Assembly (NCBI GenBank): GCA_037039685.1
Contig: JAWNGF010000002.1
Span: 3,534,001-3,598,000 of the forward strand
DNA from: Ceratobasidium sp. AG-K
Lineage: Eukaryota > Basidiomycota > Agaricomycetes > Cantharellales > Ceratobasidiaceae
Reading direction: 5' to 3'
Length of the DNA stretch: 64,000 nt
Under the pieces are notes generated by a model. It was not told the origin of the DNA and ran no database searches. It worked only from the letters and a program-made list of their open reading frames with translations. Both the position numbers and the translations under genes were made by a program. Position 1 is the first letter of the stretch. The number at the start of each line of letters is the position of its first letter. This document shows positions 47,408 to 59,373 of the stretch, piece after piece.

Positions 47408-48526
47408 TTAGCGCCTTTTGCGCTTGCTGTCCTCAAACACGTCTTCCCTTCGCCCACCAACTCTTGCCAGGAAATCAACCTTTTCCAAGTACCCTGCCCC
47501 GCCTGATTTTCTGTTCCGTTCGAGCTCATCTCGTTCCTGAGCGAGTGCGCTGAGTTTCGATAGAAGCCAGCATCATATCAACACATACCTCTGCTGTAGA
47601 TGAAGCCAGATGAGATTGCCAATCCAACCGAGATTTGTCCAGCGTGCTCAGTTTCTTGGGTTTTGCTGCCGCGGCCAAACTCGAGAGAGACTTTCGGGGC
47701 TTGGCCGCCGGCTTCGCCTTGGCCGCCGGAGTGGGCGTTGGCTTCGGTTTCACGCCTCCAGAATGTACATTGGGAGTCGAGCTGCCGGATGCTGGCGTGG
47801 AGGATACGGAACTAGGTGTCTTTGAGACTGCTTGATCCGACGATTGTTGACTACGCCATTGTTGCGCTTCCGCGGAGTCCTCGGCAACCTCGACTTTCTG
47901 ACTGGAGTATTTGTCAATAAATTATCGGGGGAAAAAAAATTATCGGCTATCAACTCACATTACGTCTTCTCCCGCAAACCGATATCTCTTCTCTATGGTG
48001 ATTGTTTTCGCCTCGGACTTCGATGCCGAATTGACGGAATCAACCGTGTCGGTCTTCGTAGATTCAAGGAATGTATTCCATAGCGTGTTACGCGCCCTGC
48101 ATCATGTATGTGGCGGTCTCACTGCTTAGCAAAATATGACTCTTTGATGACTTGCATCTAGAGATGGGGCTTACGCATCATCGGTCACCAAGTTGTTAGT
48201 TCCTCTGTCTGTCGTATCCTCGATGCGTTGTTTCTTCGTGTCCGGGCCTGTCTCGCTATCAGAGTCGGAACCTATTGCGTTGCTGGTGAACAAATGAACA
48301 AAGCAGTGCATGTATTGCTTGCCAACCTTGTGCCCCCGGAACATAATCCCCGTCGTCTTCATCGGACTCGAAAGCGACAGAGTTAAGTGTGGGAAGCTCG
48401 GGCATGTTGTCGTCGTCGTGCAGAGAAGCGTGCTCGTGACGCAAACTGATCCGCGTCTAACTTCGAATTGGTAATTGTATGTGGATCAGTCTCTAATGGC
48501 AGTGCCTTCCGCTTATTCTTCCCCAT
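47408..48526 (-). CDS. SWC5: Swc5/CFDP1-like BCNT-domain protein (SWR1 complex)
   Basis: Swc5 is a SWR1 chromatin-remodeller subunit needed for H2A.Z deposition in the nucleus. The start at 48524-48526 gives MGKNKRKALPLE. The acidic exon reads MPELPTLNSVAFESDEDDGD, then GSDSDSETGPDTKKQRIED. Next comes ALWNTFLESTKTDTVDS with EKRYRFAGEDV, then a Pro/Ala/Lys-rich linker (KPTPTPAAKAKPAAKPRKSL). The BCNT-C domain reads KPKKLSTLDKSRLDWQSHLA, and after an intron QERDELERNRKSGG with GYLEKVDFLARV, ending EDVFEDSKRKRR at 47408-47410. Domain order and length (about 260-300 residues) fit the family. Exact first introns are approximate. The neighbouring region to the right of this gene in the window is the divergent GAS1-like gene. 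Confidence 0.85.
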
Positions 48527-49134
48527 GGATACTTTTGGAACCAGGCTCCTTGGCAGATGCGTTGTTAGCGAGGCATGAGGCCGCTCGGAAACACATAGGC
48601 CCACCCACTGAGAAACTCGGGCCGACAAAAAGAATTTGGCTCTCGGCCAGTGCCGCATAGCGACGACTGCTCCCGCGTCGTCTTCCGCGGCATCCACAAG
48701 GAGAAACAATGAATTAGTTGGTCCAGACGGTACAGCTAACGGCACGCCTGCCACTTTGTTGCCCTAATTCAGCGCCACCGTCGCCCGGCTTTCGCGTTGA
48801 CTTAGTGTTACCCATAGGACCCAGTGACTTTGGAATGCGGCACGGCGTGGTCCCCGAGACCTTGTCGCAAGTATAAGAACTGCAAGGATGCCGACGATTA
48901 TTCCTCAGCTCCAGCTGGTCTACCACTTCTCATTCTCGTGCAGGTTCACTTTCATTGCCTTTGGTGAGTGCATACCCGAGGCATTCATACAATCACTAAC
49001 AGGTTTTCAACCCCACAGGCTAGTCCAATTCGCATCACTTCTAGTCACTTTCATTCTCACTTCCAGGCTGTGCCTTATTACACGAACACTTTCCTTGTCC
49101 TTTGATTAATTACTTCAACCCTCGATCAGTCAAG
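48527..49134. other. Divergent intergenic between Swc5-like and GAS1-like genes
   Basis: About 600 bp without a recognised gene. The part next to 49134 is pyrimidine-rich (TCACTTTCATTCTCACTTCC, 49041-49062), as is common before highly expressed fungal genes. Confidence 0.5.
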
Positions 49135-50423
49135 ATGTTCTCCCGCTTCGTCTACCTCTCTGCTCTCATCTCCCTCGCCGCCGCTCATGGCACCATTACC
49201 GCTGTCAACGGCGCAAACGGAGTTGTTGGCGCTGGTATGGGCATTGATCCCAGCACCCCTCGCGATGGCGCAACCGCCCGTCCCTTCCAGGTTCGTCGCT
49301 CTGGGTGGATCCCCCGTCCACTTCTAACCGTCTGTCCACCTCAATAGCAAGACACCAGCATTATTCGTGACCGTGAGATCCAGTCTGGAAGGGTCGGTCC
49401 ATGCGGCCGCACCAACCAGAAGGGAGCTCTCGACATGGCGGCCGAGATGGAAGGCAAGTTTCGATTCAATTGTGTTGTCTTCCAAGTCTTATCGTTTAAT
49501 TTTCAGCCGCATCCTCTTCTGGCCTCCCCTCTGCTACGGCCAGCGGTGAAATCCAGATGACCCTCCATCAGATCAACCAGGACGGTGCCGGGTGAGTACA
49601 CTCACCGATCCCTCCGTGGGTATCCTGACCTCGTACTTTGTGGTAGCCCTTACACATGCGACATCTCTGCCGATGGCGGTAACACTTTCCAAGCCGCCAA
49701 GGTCAACAAGAACGTTCCCGGCGCATTCCTTGGCCTCTCTACTGCGACTGCCGAGGACTTCCCGCTCAACGTTCAAATGCCTGCGTAAGCGATCGACCTA
49801 ACTCTTACACACGCTTCCACGATCTAACTTGCTCTACAGTGGCATGCAATGCGCCGGCGGCCCGAACGGAGACGCTTGCGTCGTTCGCTGCCGCAACGCA
49901 ACTCCCGCTGGTCCCTTTGGCTCTTGCGCTGTTGTCACCAACGCCCAGTCTGCCGGAAATAACACTGCAGCTGGTACTGGTAAAAAGGCCGCGGCCGCTG
50001 CCGCCCCCGCTACCGGAGCAGGCGCAGGCGCAGGTGCTGGGTACGTGTTAGTAATGCATATATGAACTCTATCTAACCATTTCAACAGTACTCAGACCGG
50101 AGCCCAGCAAGGTGGTGGATTCGCTGGAGGCCTCAAGAAGCTTTTCGGTGGACGCCGCTCCCTCTTGAACCGCCTTGACTCCGAGCTCTTTGAAAAGCGC
50201 GCACTCGCTGGACCTGATGACTTTGCTGCTGATGACGAGGAGGCTGCGTAAGTTCCAGCCTTATCTCTTGGTAAATGCTTTTGCTTACGATGTGGCGCAT
50301 ATATTTAGGAAACTCGAGGAAGAGCTTATTGCTGACCTCTACAAGCGCTCGGCTACGCCCGCTGAGAAGAAGCGTGTCGTCCGCTCCCGTGTTGTGGGCT
50401 CCCTTAGCGGTTACTGGATCTAA
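49135..50423 (+). CDS. Secreted GAS1/MAS/Egh16-like protein
   Basis: A signal peptide is clear (MFSRFVYLSALISLAAAHG, cut near A-A-H). The mature text GTITAVNGANGVVGAGMG, RDGATARPFQ, QDTSIIRDREIQSGRVGPCG, EIQMTLHQINQDGAGP, YTCDISADGGNTFQAAKV and GMQCAGGPNGDACVVRCRN follows the fungal family once called appressorium-specific (GAS1, MAS1, Egh16). Its members are secreted and often induced on the host or during growth; the biochemical role is unknown. Cysteines sit in the usual spots. An Ala/Gly-rich linker (50000-50040) leads to a charged C-terminus (KKLFGGRRSLLNRLDSELFE; ADLYKRSATPAEKKRVVRSR) ending SLSGYWI at 50421-50423. The KR sites suggest possible proteolytic processing. Six short introns. 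Confidence 0.85.
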
Positions 50424-52465
50424 GGCGCCCAAAAACGATATTTCCATCCTACGACCTTGATGTACATGTTTCTTGACTTCTCCCGGATTGTGTTCTGATC
50501 ACGACATTACTGTGCTCCTGTCTATAATCAGCTTGTCGACTAGAAGTTTCACCTCCGAGAATATAGTGGTTATTTCAGCTCTTCTATGTGCGACCGTAAA
50601 CAAATTGGAAGCGAGAGGTCTACATGTGTATGCACCCAGGGCCGGTTGGTTCCTTTGGGCGGAATTGGTTAGTGTGTTACGCATGGGGAAGCTCACTGCG
50701 ACCCGGGGGTAGAACAATGACTCAAACCAACCAACCAATTATCGACGCAGCCCTGGGGGTCTCGCCCGCTGGCACTTGGCGTGTACATCTTCTGGTGCTC
50801 GAGGTTTAGGTAAACCTATCATTGAGGTATTCGGTACCACGACGATGTGCGGAACAACAGGTGGATCCATATGCGGATATGCGTGCCTATCAACGTTCTT
50901 TTACTCATGCTACGGAGTGGAGCCTGCTCGTTCTTCATTCGTCATAACTAAGAAATCTGAACCGCGCGGTGACGGCGTCGACGCCGTGGTACTACGGTGC
51001 CGGTGGCATGCAGTGAGCTGGCGGAACCACGGCTGACCGAGGCCGGCACGATCGGCGCCTCGTACCTCTACCCATATTGTCATCAATGTTGCGAGCTTAG
51101 CTTTGCTTGATAGGAAGGTGTAATCCCCCAGTCACTCCACCCCGCACTCTTTGATAAGGATGCAAGGAGCAACACGACCGAACAAACATTTACATTGTGC
51201 CTTTCGGGTCCTACTCGCTCGTTCGCAATCGGGCCCCTCGGCTATTAACGCTTCCACCCCAGGAGCTTGTCGCTTCCCCTGGAACCTAATAATAAATTCG
51301 ATTCCCTTTCGCTAAGCATATATGCGAGATGAAGGGTTCATGGTCCCGTTTCCGAATGTAGAGCAAATATGAATTAGCGGAGCCGCGTTCCTAATAAGGT
51401 AAGATTATATTCCATTTGAGTAGACTAAGAGCAAAAAGAGGTTCTCCCAACACAATGTTAGATATTGGAACCATTGTGGCAAACTATGCTCCTTTTCGTC
51501 CACACAATCTCTCTTTTGAGACGAGCCCGGAAATATCCATCCTTGATGGTTGCTCACACTATGGGCGTGGTCCACCTCTAAGAAGTTTCCTAAGCAATTA
51601 CAGCGACTGCCCCATCTGCCGTAGAAGCTATACCACTGCTAGGGGATTTAAAGCAGTTGCAATAATGTTTTGGACTCCGCATCGGGATGGTCTCCAAGGA
51701 ACCGCCTAGGATAGTCTGTCGGTTCTCATATGTAATCTGAACCGTGTTGTTTATCCACCATACACCACAAGCGCGATTTATCCGGTATATTAATATATTC
51801 ACTTGGAACCCACAGTTTGGACTGAGGCGGAGTCTTTATCGATTCGTAGAGGTTACACGGTGTCGCATACGCATAAACTTCAATCTCATTCCTAGTGCAA
51901 AATGTAGTGCTCGACCTTTCAGTCAAATACTCTCGCATATATGCTGCCGTTGTGTTTCTCCACTGAAAATGCCAGCCAAGTCACCGCTAATACAGAGAAC
52001 AGATAAAAATAAGTAAGTGAAGTCTATTTTCCATTCTGTCGGCCATTGTTGGCATTGTCCAACTTGAGGGTGGATGGCAGGTCAAGTTTGACTATTCTAC
52101 TTTGAAATAACCTCCCCATCGCGACACGAGTCAAATATTTCCGATTCCCTAAAGGCTAGCATACGGCGTGAACCATATTGGTCGAGTGCTTTCCCCGGTT
52201 CTGGCTCGTAACAGGATCCACCTTGCTCTGAAAATAGAGGTTGTAACAATAGGTAGATGTCGGGGATTTTGCCCATGTTCAATTTTTGTAGTCTCTAAGG
52301 GGTAAATTCATTTAATCGGTTGGTTCAATGCATTTATGGTGTTAATTCAATTGTAACAATCCGGTATTACATGCATATGTACACACAGCCGAAACATCCT
52401 AGATAATGTACAGTCAAATGATCCAAACAGTCCATAAAACTCGTCGCACATCACATATTTGGCCG
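50424..52465. other. Intergenic, no gene seen
   Basis: About 2 kb between the convergent ends of the GAS1-like gene and BAG copy 3. Short open frames only, none with protein-like motifs. No repeat was found. Confidence 0.5.
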
Positions 52466-53941
52466 TTAGAACTCCGCCTCCCAGCTGTCGTCCGGATTCG
52501 CCTTGCTTCTTGTAGTTTCGTCATCCGCATTATCCGAACCCGGGTCCTCACGGCCGATATCCACGTATCCTTCCTCAATAGCCTCACCCTCTGATGGCTT
52601 TTTGTCATCCGCACTCGGCGCCTCGGTGGTATTCACAGGTGGAGGGTTCGACGCAGCAGGCGTTGGCGTCGCAGCTCGGTGTGATTCGGGGTCGTCCGAG
52701 GATAACTGTAAATCAGCGGGTTGGGCGGGTGTAGTGGCGAGTGCGATAGAAGATGAGTCATCTTGCTGACTAGAGGTATTCGGGGGGATGTCCTCGTTCT
52801 CGTCCCGTGCTTGTGGAGTCGAATCTGAGCTGGGCTGAGCCTGGTTTGGCGAAGTCTCGCTGGACTGATCCTTGGGTGGCTCAGAATCGGGGAAGATGGG
52901 TGCACTAGTTGCTGCTATGGCCTCCTGGGACTGTCTCTGCCATTCCTGAAGTTTCTTGACGTCTACATCCTCCAATTCCTTCTCAATTGCCTTCACAGCG
53001 TCTTTACGTGCCTTCCGTATGGAATCTTGACCACACGAATCGACAGCGTCCAGTTTGGTTAAAAGCCCAGTCAGGAGATGCTCGAATTGATGTAGAGGCG
53101 CATTATTGGGCGTATAGGCGAGTTTGGGCACTGTCACTGTGACGTCGCCAGGACTGGATAGGAAATCGAGTTTGGCAGGAAACGAAAACCCGGATTTGAG
53201 ATCGGATAACGACTTGAGAATATTAGAAATCTCGGATTGAGCCTTGGTTGTATCGACCTCGATGGACTCGGCCCCGGTGTCAACGGAGTCCATTGGTGCA
53301 GCTGGGGAAGTACTGGATGCAGGCTGGGAAGGTGGGGCGGGTTTATCGTCTTCCGTGTCCGAAATAGCGCTCTACAGCCCGAAAACAACTCAGAGTGTCT
53401 GGTTTATTCAACAAGAAAATATACGTACACTTTGGGTTGATTCGGTTGCCAGAGCTGTGTCGGCAGGATTTCGAGCCCGTGGATCAGAAGATTTGGCCCT
53501 CCTCGCGTTGGGCTGCAATGAGGCGTTTGGATGTCCACGATTCCCATAAAGCGCGTCAAACAAATCTTGTACTCCTCCATCGAACATTGACTGCGGTCGT
53601 CCAGCACTTCTGTCGACTGGCTGTCCGTAAGGCTCCGGTACACGGATCCTCGGGCGCGGGACTTGAGGACCGCCCGGCTCGCTCAGTTTTCGCCTTCGAG
53701 CCTCGAGTTCCATCTCGTGGCGACGTCTCGCCTCGGCCTCTCGGAGTCGTTGAATCTCGGCTTGACGACGTGCATACTCAAGCTGTTCAGCTCGTCGCCG
53801 GTTTAGTGCCTCGAGTTGTCGGCGACGCTGGTACTCTTCGGCCTGGCGACGACGTTGGAGCTCTTGTTGCAAGAGTGCCTGCTCGAAGGGATCGTAGCTT
53901 TGGTAGGCTGGGGCGTAGCGATTGTGACCAAACGGAAACAT
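52466..53941 (-). CDS. BAG-domain co-chaperone, copy 3 (intact)
   Basis: Start at 53939-53941: MFPFGHNRYAPAYQSYDPFE, then a long Arg/Gln/Glu-rich coiled coil (ALLQQELQRRRQAEEYQRRR; RLREAEARRRHEMELEARRR), GGVQDLFDALYGNRGHP, a single intron after TESTQS, then SAISDTEDDKPAPP. The BAG region reads FSFPAKLDFLSSPGDVTVTV, PKLAYTPNNAPLHQFEHLLT, GLLTKLDAVDSCGQDSIRKA, RKDAVKAIEKELEDVDVKK. The tail is disordered and ends DDSWEAEF. It is about 465 residues with no frame break. It is clearly a diverged member of the 31-38 kb pair and is probably the working BAG gene of this region. It would act in the cytosol with Hsp70. Confidence 0.85.
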
Positions 53942-54024
53942 AGTTAGGTCGTTTACGAGGGTGTGAAGACAATGGTGATTAACCGGCAAAGGGGGTGGTT
54001 GTGGTAGATCCAGAGGGTCGGGAT

Positions 54025-54030
54025 TTTATA
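54025..54030 (-). promoter_or_regulatory. TATA box of BAG copy 3
   Basis: TATAAA on the minus strand, about 84 bp upstream of the start codon. Confidence 0.5.
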
Positions 54031-54084
54031 GGCAAGTGGCCGGGCTGCACGTATTGTGGTGGCGTGGGGAGGAATGTAGACTTT

Positions 54085-54095
54085 GCTAGAAGCTC
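54085..54095. promoter_or_regulatory. Heat-shock-element-like motif upstream of BAG copy 3
   Basis: GCTAGAAGCTC resembles the HSE core AGAAnnTTC with one mismatch. The related GCTAGAATGTCC occurs upstream of BAG copy 1 (33105-33116) and copy 2. Heat control of a BAG co-chaperone is plausible but unproven. Confidence 0.35.
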
Positions 54096-54266
54096 TTGGC
54101 CAAAAATGGAAAGTCATTAGAGCGAGGTGATGTCATTAGTCATGAACCATGTAAACATTTGAAAGCAATGTTCACAAGCTTGGTTGGGATATCCAGCATG
54201 TACCGAGGGTGTTACATAGACGTAATCGTACAAACCAAGAATAAAGAATTATAGCATCGCCGAGTG

Positions 54267-56402
54267 TTATACATGAACCGAATCCGGGATAGGAGCACCC
54301 GCTTCTACCCGCTCTTTTGCTTCGCGCACCTGGACATCCCAATCCAGTCGTAGTACAGTGACCCATATCATAATTGAAGAGCAGAAAAGTCCGGTTGCGA
54401 GACCCGTCCAAATACCTGGCAGGTCGAGCTTGCACCAAAATGCAAGATAAGTGCCCAAGGGAAGGCCTACGGGCATAATTCATATTAGTACAATGAAGCG
54501 ATTGTGTTATGGGCGCATACCAATAACGTAGTAGGCAACAAAATTTAGACCGGCGACTACGCCAAGTTTACCACATGCTCGAAGGGTTCCAGCCTCCACT
54601 GATGCAATACCGTCTACGATCTAAACGTCCGTCAGCGCCAGCCCCCGTGGAGTGTGCTTATTTGGGTACGTACTTGGTAAAGTGATACAATGGGCATTAC
54701 ACTTACGACCAAAGCTGAAACATCCTGGTCATCAATGAATAGGTAAGTTATTTTATGTCGGAAGATGGAAAATATGGATCTAACATGTTTCAGTCAGTTG
54801 AATATCAAGGCAAATCCAACTAGCGTACCCAAATATTACGCCTCCAAGAAGTGTCAATACGGTGGCAGCTCTTGCAGATACATGCGCCTGATTGGCATCC
54901 CCAGCTCCGAGTAGGTTTCCTGTGCGTATGGCCGCAGCCATCCCGAGTGAATACTGTATGTTATATGTCATCGTAGCTACCACGACAATTACACTCTGAG
55001 CAGCGAGTGCGGTAGGACCCAGTCTGAAGAGGAGGGAACCATAAGTAAGTATGCAATCTCCTCTAATATACATGTGTACTCACTGTGAGACAGCCAAACT
55101 CATAAATTCCCAGCTCCACCATTCTGCGGCGTTCTGTCCAACGCCGATGGAACCCATGGCAAATAACCTAGGAAGGCAAGCGAAGGACTGAGACGTAATC
55201 GGGTGCCATGCCGTACGTGGAGTAAAGTATATGCTGTAAACAGCATGAAGCACGGCCATAAGGGTGACTGAAACCGAAGTCGCAATCGGCGCCCCAATGA
55301 AGCTTCAAGGCAAGTTTCAGCACTCAGAGACAGGTATTTGATATGCATACACACACCCGAGTCGCACAGGCTCGGGGCCCCACACTAGAAGATAATTGAG
55401 AGCGACGTTTATTGGCGCTACGATGGCAGTAATGATGGAAGGAACTCGGAACAATCCTTGGGCCTGCAAGTAGCGCCTACGATAAATCTCTATCAGCTAC
55501 CCAATCCATATACACATTTGTGGAAGTGGACACCAACCTAATGACGGTATTGAAAGCATAAGCTGGCAGCTGAAGCGACATAAACTTCAGATAAAGAGCA
55601 GCCGACTTGGCAACTTCAGGATCTTGATTCAAAAGCAATAGGATTGGCTCAATATTCTGCCACAATGTAATAATAGGCTTTATAACATGCTCAGTGAGAC
55701 AATTGATAAATGTATTCACTATCTGCTTACCAGAAGAATTAGCGCCACCAACACCATCATCCTTTGTGTCCATAATCCGACGTGTGACGGATGTTCGCTG
55801 GTCCAAGCTTGAGGGAGAAGCGAGTCGAGTGCGCAAGCAAAACCTTGAATGACGCTGTTCCCGGTGACCGAGACTGTAAGAGAGGCGAGTGTAGATGCAG
55901 CAAGCATCGTTGTTGAGAGGTGGCCAATCGATATAACTGAAACTATGTTGAACGAGTATTCGAGGAGTGTTGTGCTGTACGGCCGCGCCCATCAGCCAGT
56001 AAATAACATGCTAGCCTTGGGGAACGAACGCACCAAATTATGGGCACAGCATATTGCATCAATACCTAATCATATGAAGTGACTCTGTAATCAGAAATCA
56101 TATACTTGAGTACAAGCGTGACCAGTGCCCACCCAAGCTTCTTTCAGCGTAGTTCTCCGAACTTCTTGAACAGACAATCTTCCTGATTGCGTCAATAAAA
56201 CTGTGACCTCGTTCGCATCGATGTCAGCTACATTAGGAATTTTGAACATTGAGTCGTTTCGAGACTGGGCGTTAACCAGTGTCGCAGTCCCGTAGCTCCG
56301 AATCGACCGAGTATCATCATTATTGGTGGAACCGCTTCGAGAGCGAGTGTTGATTGGTGTTTCAGAACGGGAACTTGACGAGGAGCCTACCGACCCGGAC
56401 AT
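54267..56402 (-). CDS. MATE-family efflux transporter 2
   Basis: The start chosen is the ATG at 56400-56402, MSGSVGSSSSSRSETPINTR. The soluble leader (NEVTVLLTQSG) ends LKEAWV. Membrane text follows: TMLAASTLASLTVSVTGNSV, CALDSLLPQAWTSEHPSHVG, LWTQRMMVLVALILL, ALYLKFMSLQLPAYAFNTVI, FIGAPIATSVSVTLMAVLHA, LAAQSVIVVVATMTYNIQYS, AAIRTGNLLGAGDANQAHVS and a C-terminal LPLGTYLAFWCKLDLPGIWT, ending APIPDSVHV at 54267-54269. Order matches MATE 1 and MATE 3. About ten introns. It is in tandem with MATE 3, same strand, 750 bp apart, probably from local duplication. Confidence 0.87.
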
Positions 56403-57151
56403 AATTGGGGTGAAGAGGGAATCGACCTCGCTCGGGTCCCCAGCGGCGTCCCTTTTCAATGCAGCAGTGATCCAAAGCGAATTAGATTTCACAGGAAACG
56501 TGTGGACCAAGCCACCAGGAAGGAATCTAGCAACCGAGACCATCCCAATCGTAAACCGAATAACCATGAGGCGGACGCCTCGATTTCAGACCGCAGCGCA
56601 AAAATAACGGGAGCAAACCCCCTTCCAGGGCTATTATTTCCTCCCATAGGTTGTTGTCATCATCCAGAACGCAATATAGCCGTTTGTAGAACATGCGCTT
56701 GATCGGTTATCAAGGTTCGGGGAGGCGATTGACAAGTGACTTACGGGAAGCGAGGCAATCTATCATTCTGAGAACAGAACGAAGATCCAAACGCCCGAGC
56801 GATTCACTATTTAGATTATCTCGTCCTCGGGAAGCCGGGTACTGCTGTATATCTGCCGATGTACTCGCCAGTGGTAAACACATACAGGGAGAACGCTGCT
56901 AGAATGGTTGGAGTGATAGTGGCAGACTCGCAACGTTGATTGAGCCCCTTCCTTCCATTGTTCGTTAATTCGTGACATTCCACACGGTATGCACATGGTT
57001 CTTGCAACACAACAAGTACATGGGTTGATCAATGCAAATCAAAAGCCCAAACACACACCCAGGTCAATAGAATAGCATAACATCCAGGTTACTGCTTTTC
57101 GAGACACCTCAGTAAACTCGATAAAAAAGGACCAGCGACGTACTGACCGTC
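56403..57151. other. Intergenic between tandem MATE genes
   Basis: This holds the 5' flank of MATE 2 and the 3' flank of MATE 3. No coding segment is recognised. Confidence 0.5.
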
Positions 57152-59373
57152 TTACACATGAGGGACGCCATGCGGATCGGCTTTTCCCTCCTCCTCGAGC
57201 CTTGCTCGTACGCGCAACACTTCCTTGGCCCAATCCGTCCGAAGGATTACATACGCCGAGACAAAGCCCGAATAACAAAGTGCAATGGAAAGTCCAATCC
57301 ACAATCCTTGGAGCTTCATGTTCCACCAAAATGCGAGGTAGATACCCAAGGGAATACCTGGAGTAAGTGAAAGTGAGCACAGTGACACAGGAAGAGTATA
57401 ATTGAAAAAGAAAAGAAAAAAGTGCTTACCGATGACGTAGTATGCAGTAACATTCACTAACGCGCCAAGAGACTGTTTGCCTCGAGCACGGAGTGCACCA
57501 CCCGTGACAGCACTCATGCTGTCTACAATCTGAGTCGAAGGGTTTGGTACTGTTCCTAGAAACACTTGACAAGCGCATGGATAGACGTACCTGGAACAAC
57601 GCAACCAGGGGCATAATACCAGCGACAAGCGCAACAACCTCCTCGTCATCGTTAAATATATACCCCCATTTATGCCGGAAAGTGAGGAAAAACGAACTGG
57701 GAGGGTCAAAGTGAGATGACGACTATGGCCAATCAGGAAAGACCTACCTCAGGCAAAAAGCAAAAAGAAGGGAGAGTGCCAGAGACACCTCAGCCGCAAT
57801 CCGCGCCCTCTTGCCATGACCTGATCCAAGCAAGTTACCAATCCGTACTGTGGTCGCGACACCTAGCGCAAAAGGAGCTTGATACGAAGTAGATGACGAT
57901 ACTAGGAGAACACTCTGGGCGGCCAGGGCAAGTGGTCCGAGTCTTGAAGCATACATTAACATCATGTACAAATCAGAATTGGCCACTTACTGAGACGCTG
58001 CCAAACCAACGAGCTCCCAGCTCCACCATTCACTGGCAATCTGGCCCGTACCGGCCAACCCAAGCTGAACGAGGGTCCCGAGCGAGCGGAATGAGCGTCG
58101 GCCGATCGGATGCCAGGCAGTACTGGGCGTGTACAAGACGCCGTATACCACAGAGCACACCGAGATGAGGTTGAACGAAACGGCAGTGGCAATGGGCGCG
58201 CCAATAAATCTGCAACAATAAACATCTCTCGATCAAAGGCTGTTATCAAAAGGCGCTACTCGACTTACCCAAGTCGGATAGCAGGTGGGCCCCATACGAG
58301 AACCCAGTTGAGAATGGCATTGATAGGGGCGATGATGACAATGATCAAAGAGGGAACGTGCATAAGACCCTGTGCTTGGAAATAGCGACTACGTGCCAAT
58401 CGTCAGTCTAGATGACCTCGCGTGCCAGGAATGACTGACCGAGTCACGGCGTTGAAGGCGTAAGCAGGTAGGCCAATGCTCAGCCACTTCAAGTACAGTC
58501 CCGCCAAACGAGCGATTTCTGGTTCTTGGCGGAGCACCAGAAGGATAGACTCGGCACTATGCCAGATGAACAGGATAGGCTACACGAAGGACATAACTTG
58601 GTATTCGTCGGCCAAGCAAGCAAGATTCTACTCACGATGATAGTAAAGGCCATGACGACAGTCATGCGTTGGGCCCAGAGCCCCACATTTCGAGGACTGT
58701 CGCTTGTCCAAGCTTGTGGTAGAAGGCTATCCAGAGCGCTCACAAAGCCTTGCACAATACTCAAACCGGTCACAGATGCCGTCATAGATCCTAGGGTGGA
58801 GGCTGCAAGGCCCTCAGTTGATAGGTGTCCAATGGACACCACCGAAGCGATGACTAACGAGTACTCGAGCAAGTGCGTTCTATTATAGTTTCAGTAAAGA
58901 TAGGAGTATACGTTCAGGCGAACTTACGCAAAGACCGGAGCGGTGTACTTTAGCAGCACCTGTCGCAAAAAGATCGAACGATGAATTATGATCCTACAAG
59001 CTGAATTGTCACATACCTTGGATTCCTGAATCCGTTCAGCCCACGTGGGCTCCGAGTCATCCTCGTCCTTGTCATCACCCTCTTCGTCAATCCTGGGGAC
59101 GCTTGCACCACCAAGAAGCGGTTCTGCCTCGGGTGGGTTGGCAGGCATGGATATGCTGGGCCTGCGAGCGCTGCCTTGGCTCCCCCTCCTCGGATTCTTG
59201 CCAATCGGAATTGCGCCATAGCTCAAACGTCGCCGAGTCGGGCTCGTTCCGGGAACAAGCAGTTGTCGGTGGGAAGGGCTGGTTCCCACCTCGGCGTCAT
59301 CGATCAGAGCATTTCCATCCGGGTCAACTTCTGGGTGGTCGATGAGGGCAGGAGAAGGATGGTAATGGTTCAA
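57152..59373 (-). CDS. MATE-family efflux transporter 3
   Basis: The soluble leader reads DAEVGTSPSHRQLLVPGTSP, RRPSISMPANPPEAEPLLGG and an acidic patch (EEGDDKDEDDSEPTWAER). Core pieces are LEYSLVIASVVSIGHLSTEG, LAASTLGSMTASVTGLSIVQ, ALDSLLPQAWTSDSPRNVGL, FIGAPIATAVSFNLISVCSV-like text, LAAQSVLLVSSSTSYQAPFA, TTVRIGNLLGSGHGKRARIA, MSAVTGGALRARGKQSLGAL and IPLGIYLAFWWNMKLQGLWI. It ends EEGKADPHGVPHV at 57152-57154. The 59373 limit is a non-ATG codon (TTG, in the frame NHYHPSPALIDHPEV); the true ATG is either in an upstream exon or internal. Full MATE length otherwise. It is closest in layout to MATE 1. Confidence 0.85.

Larger units (their letters stand above)
53942..54266. other. BAG copy 3 promoter and MATE 2 3' flank
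   Basis: Contains the TATA box and a heat-shock-element-like motif for the BAG gene, listed separately; nothing else is seen. Confidence 0.5.
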
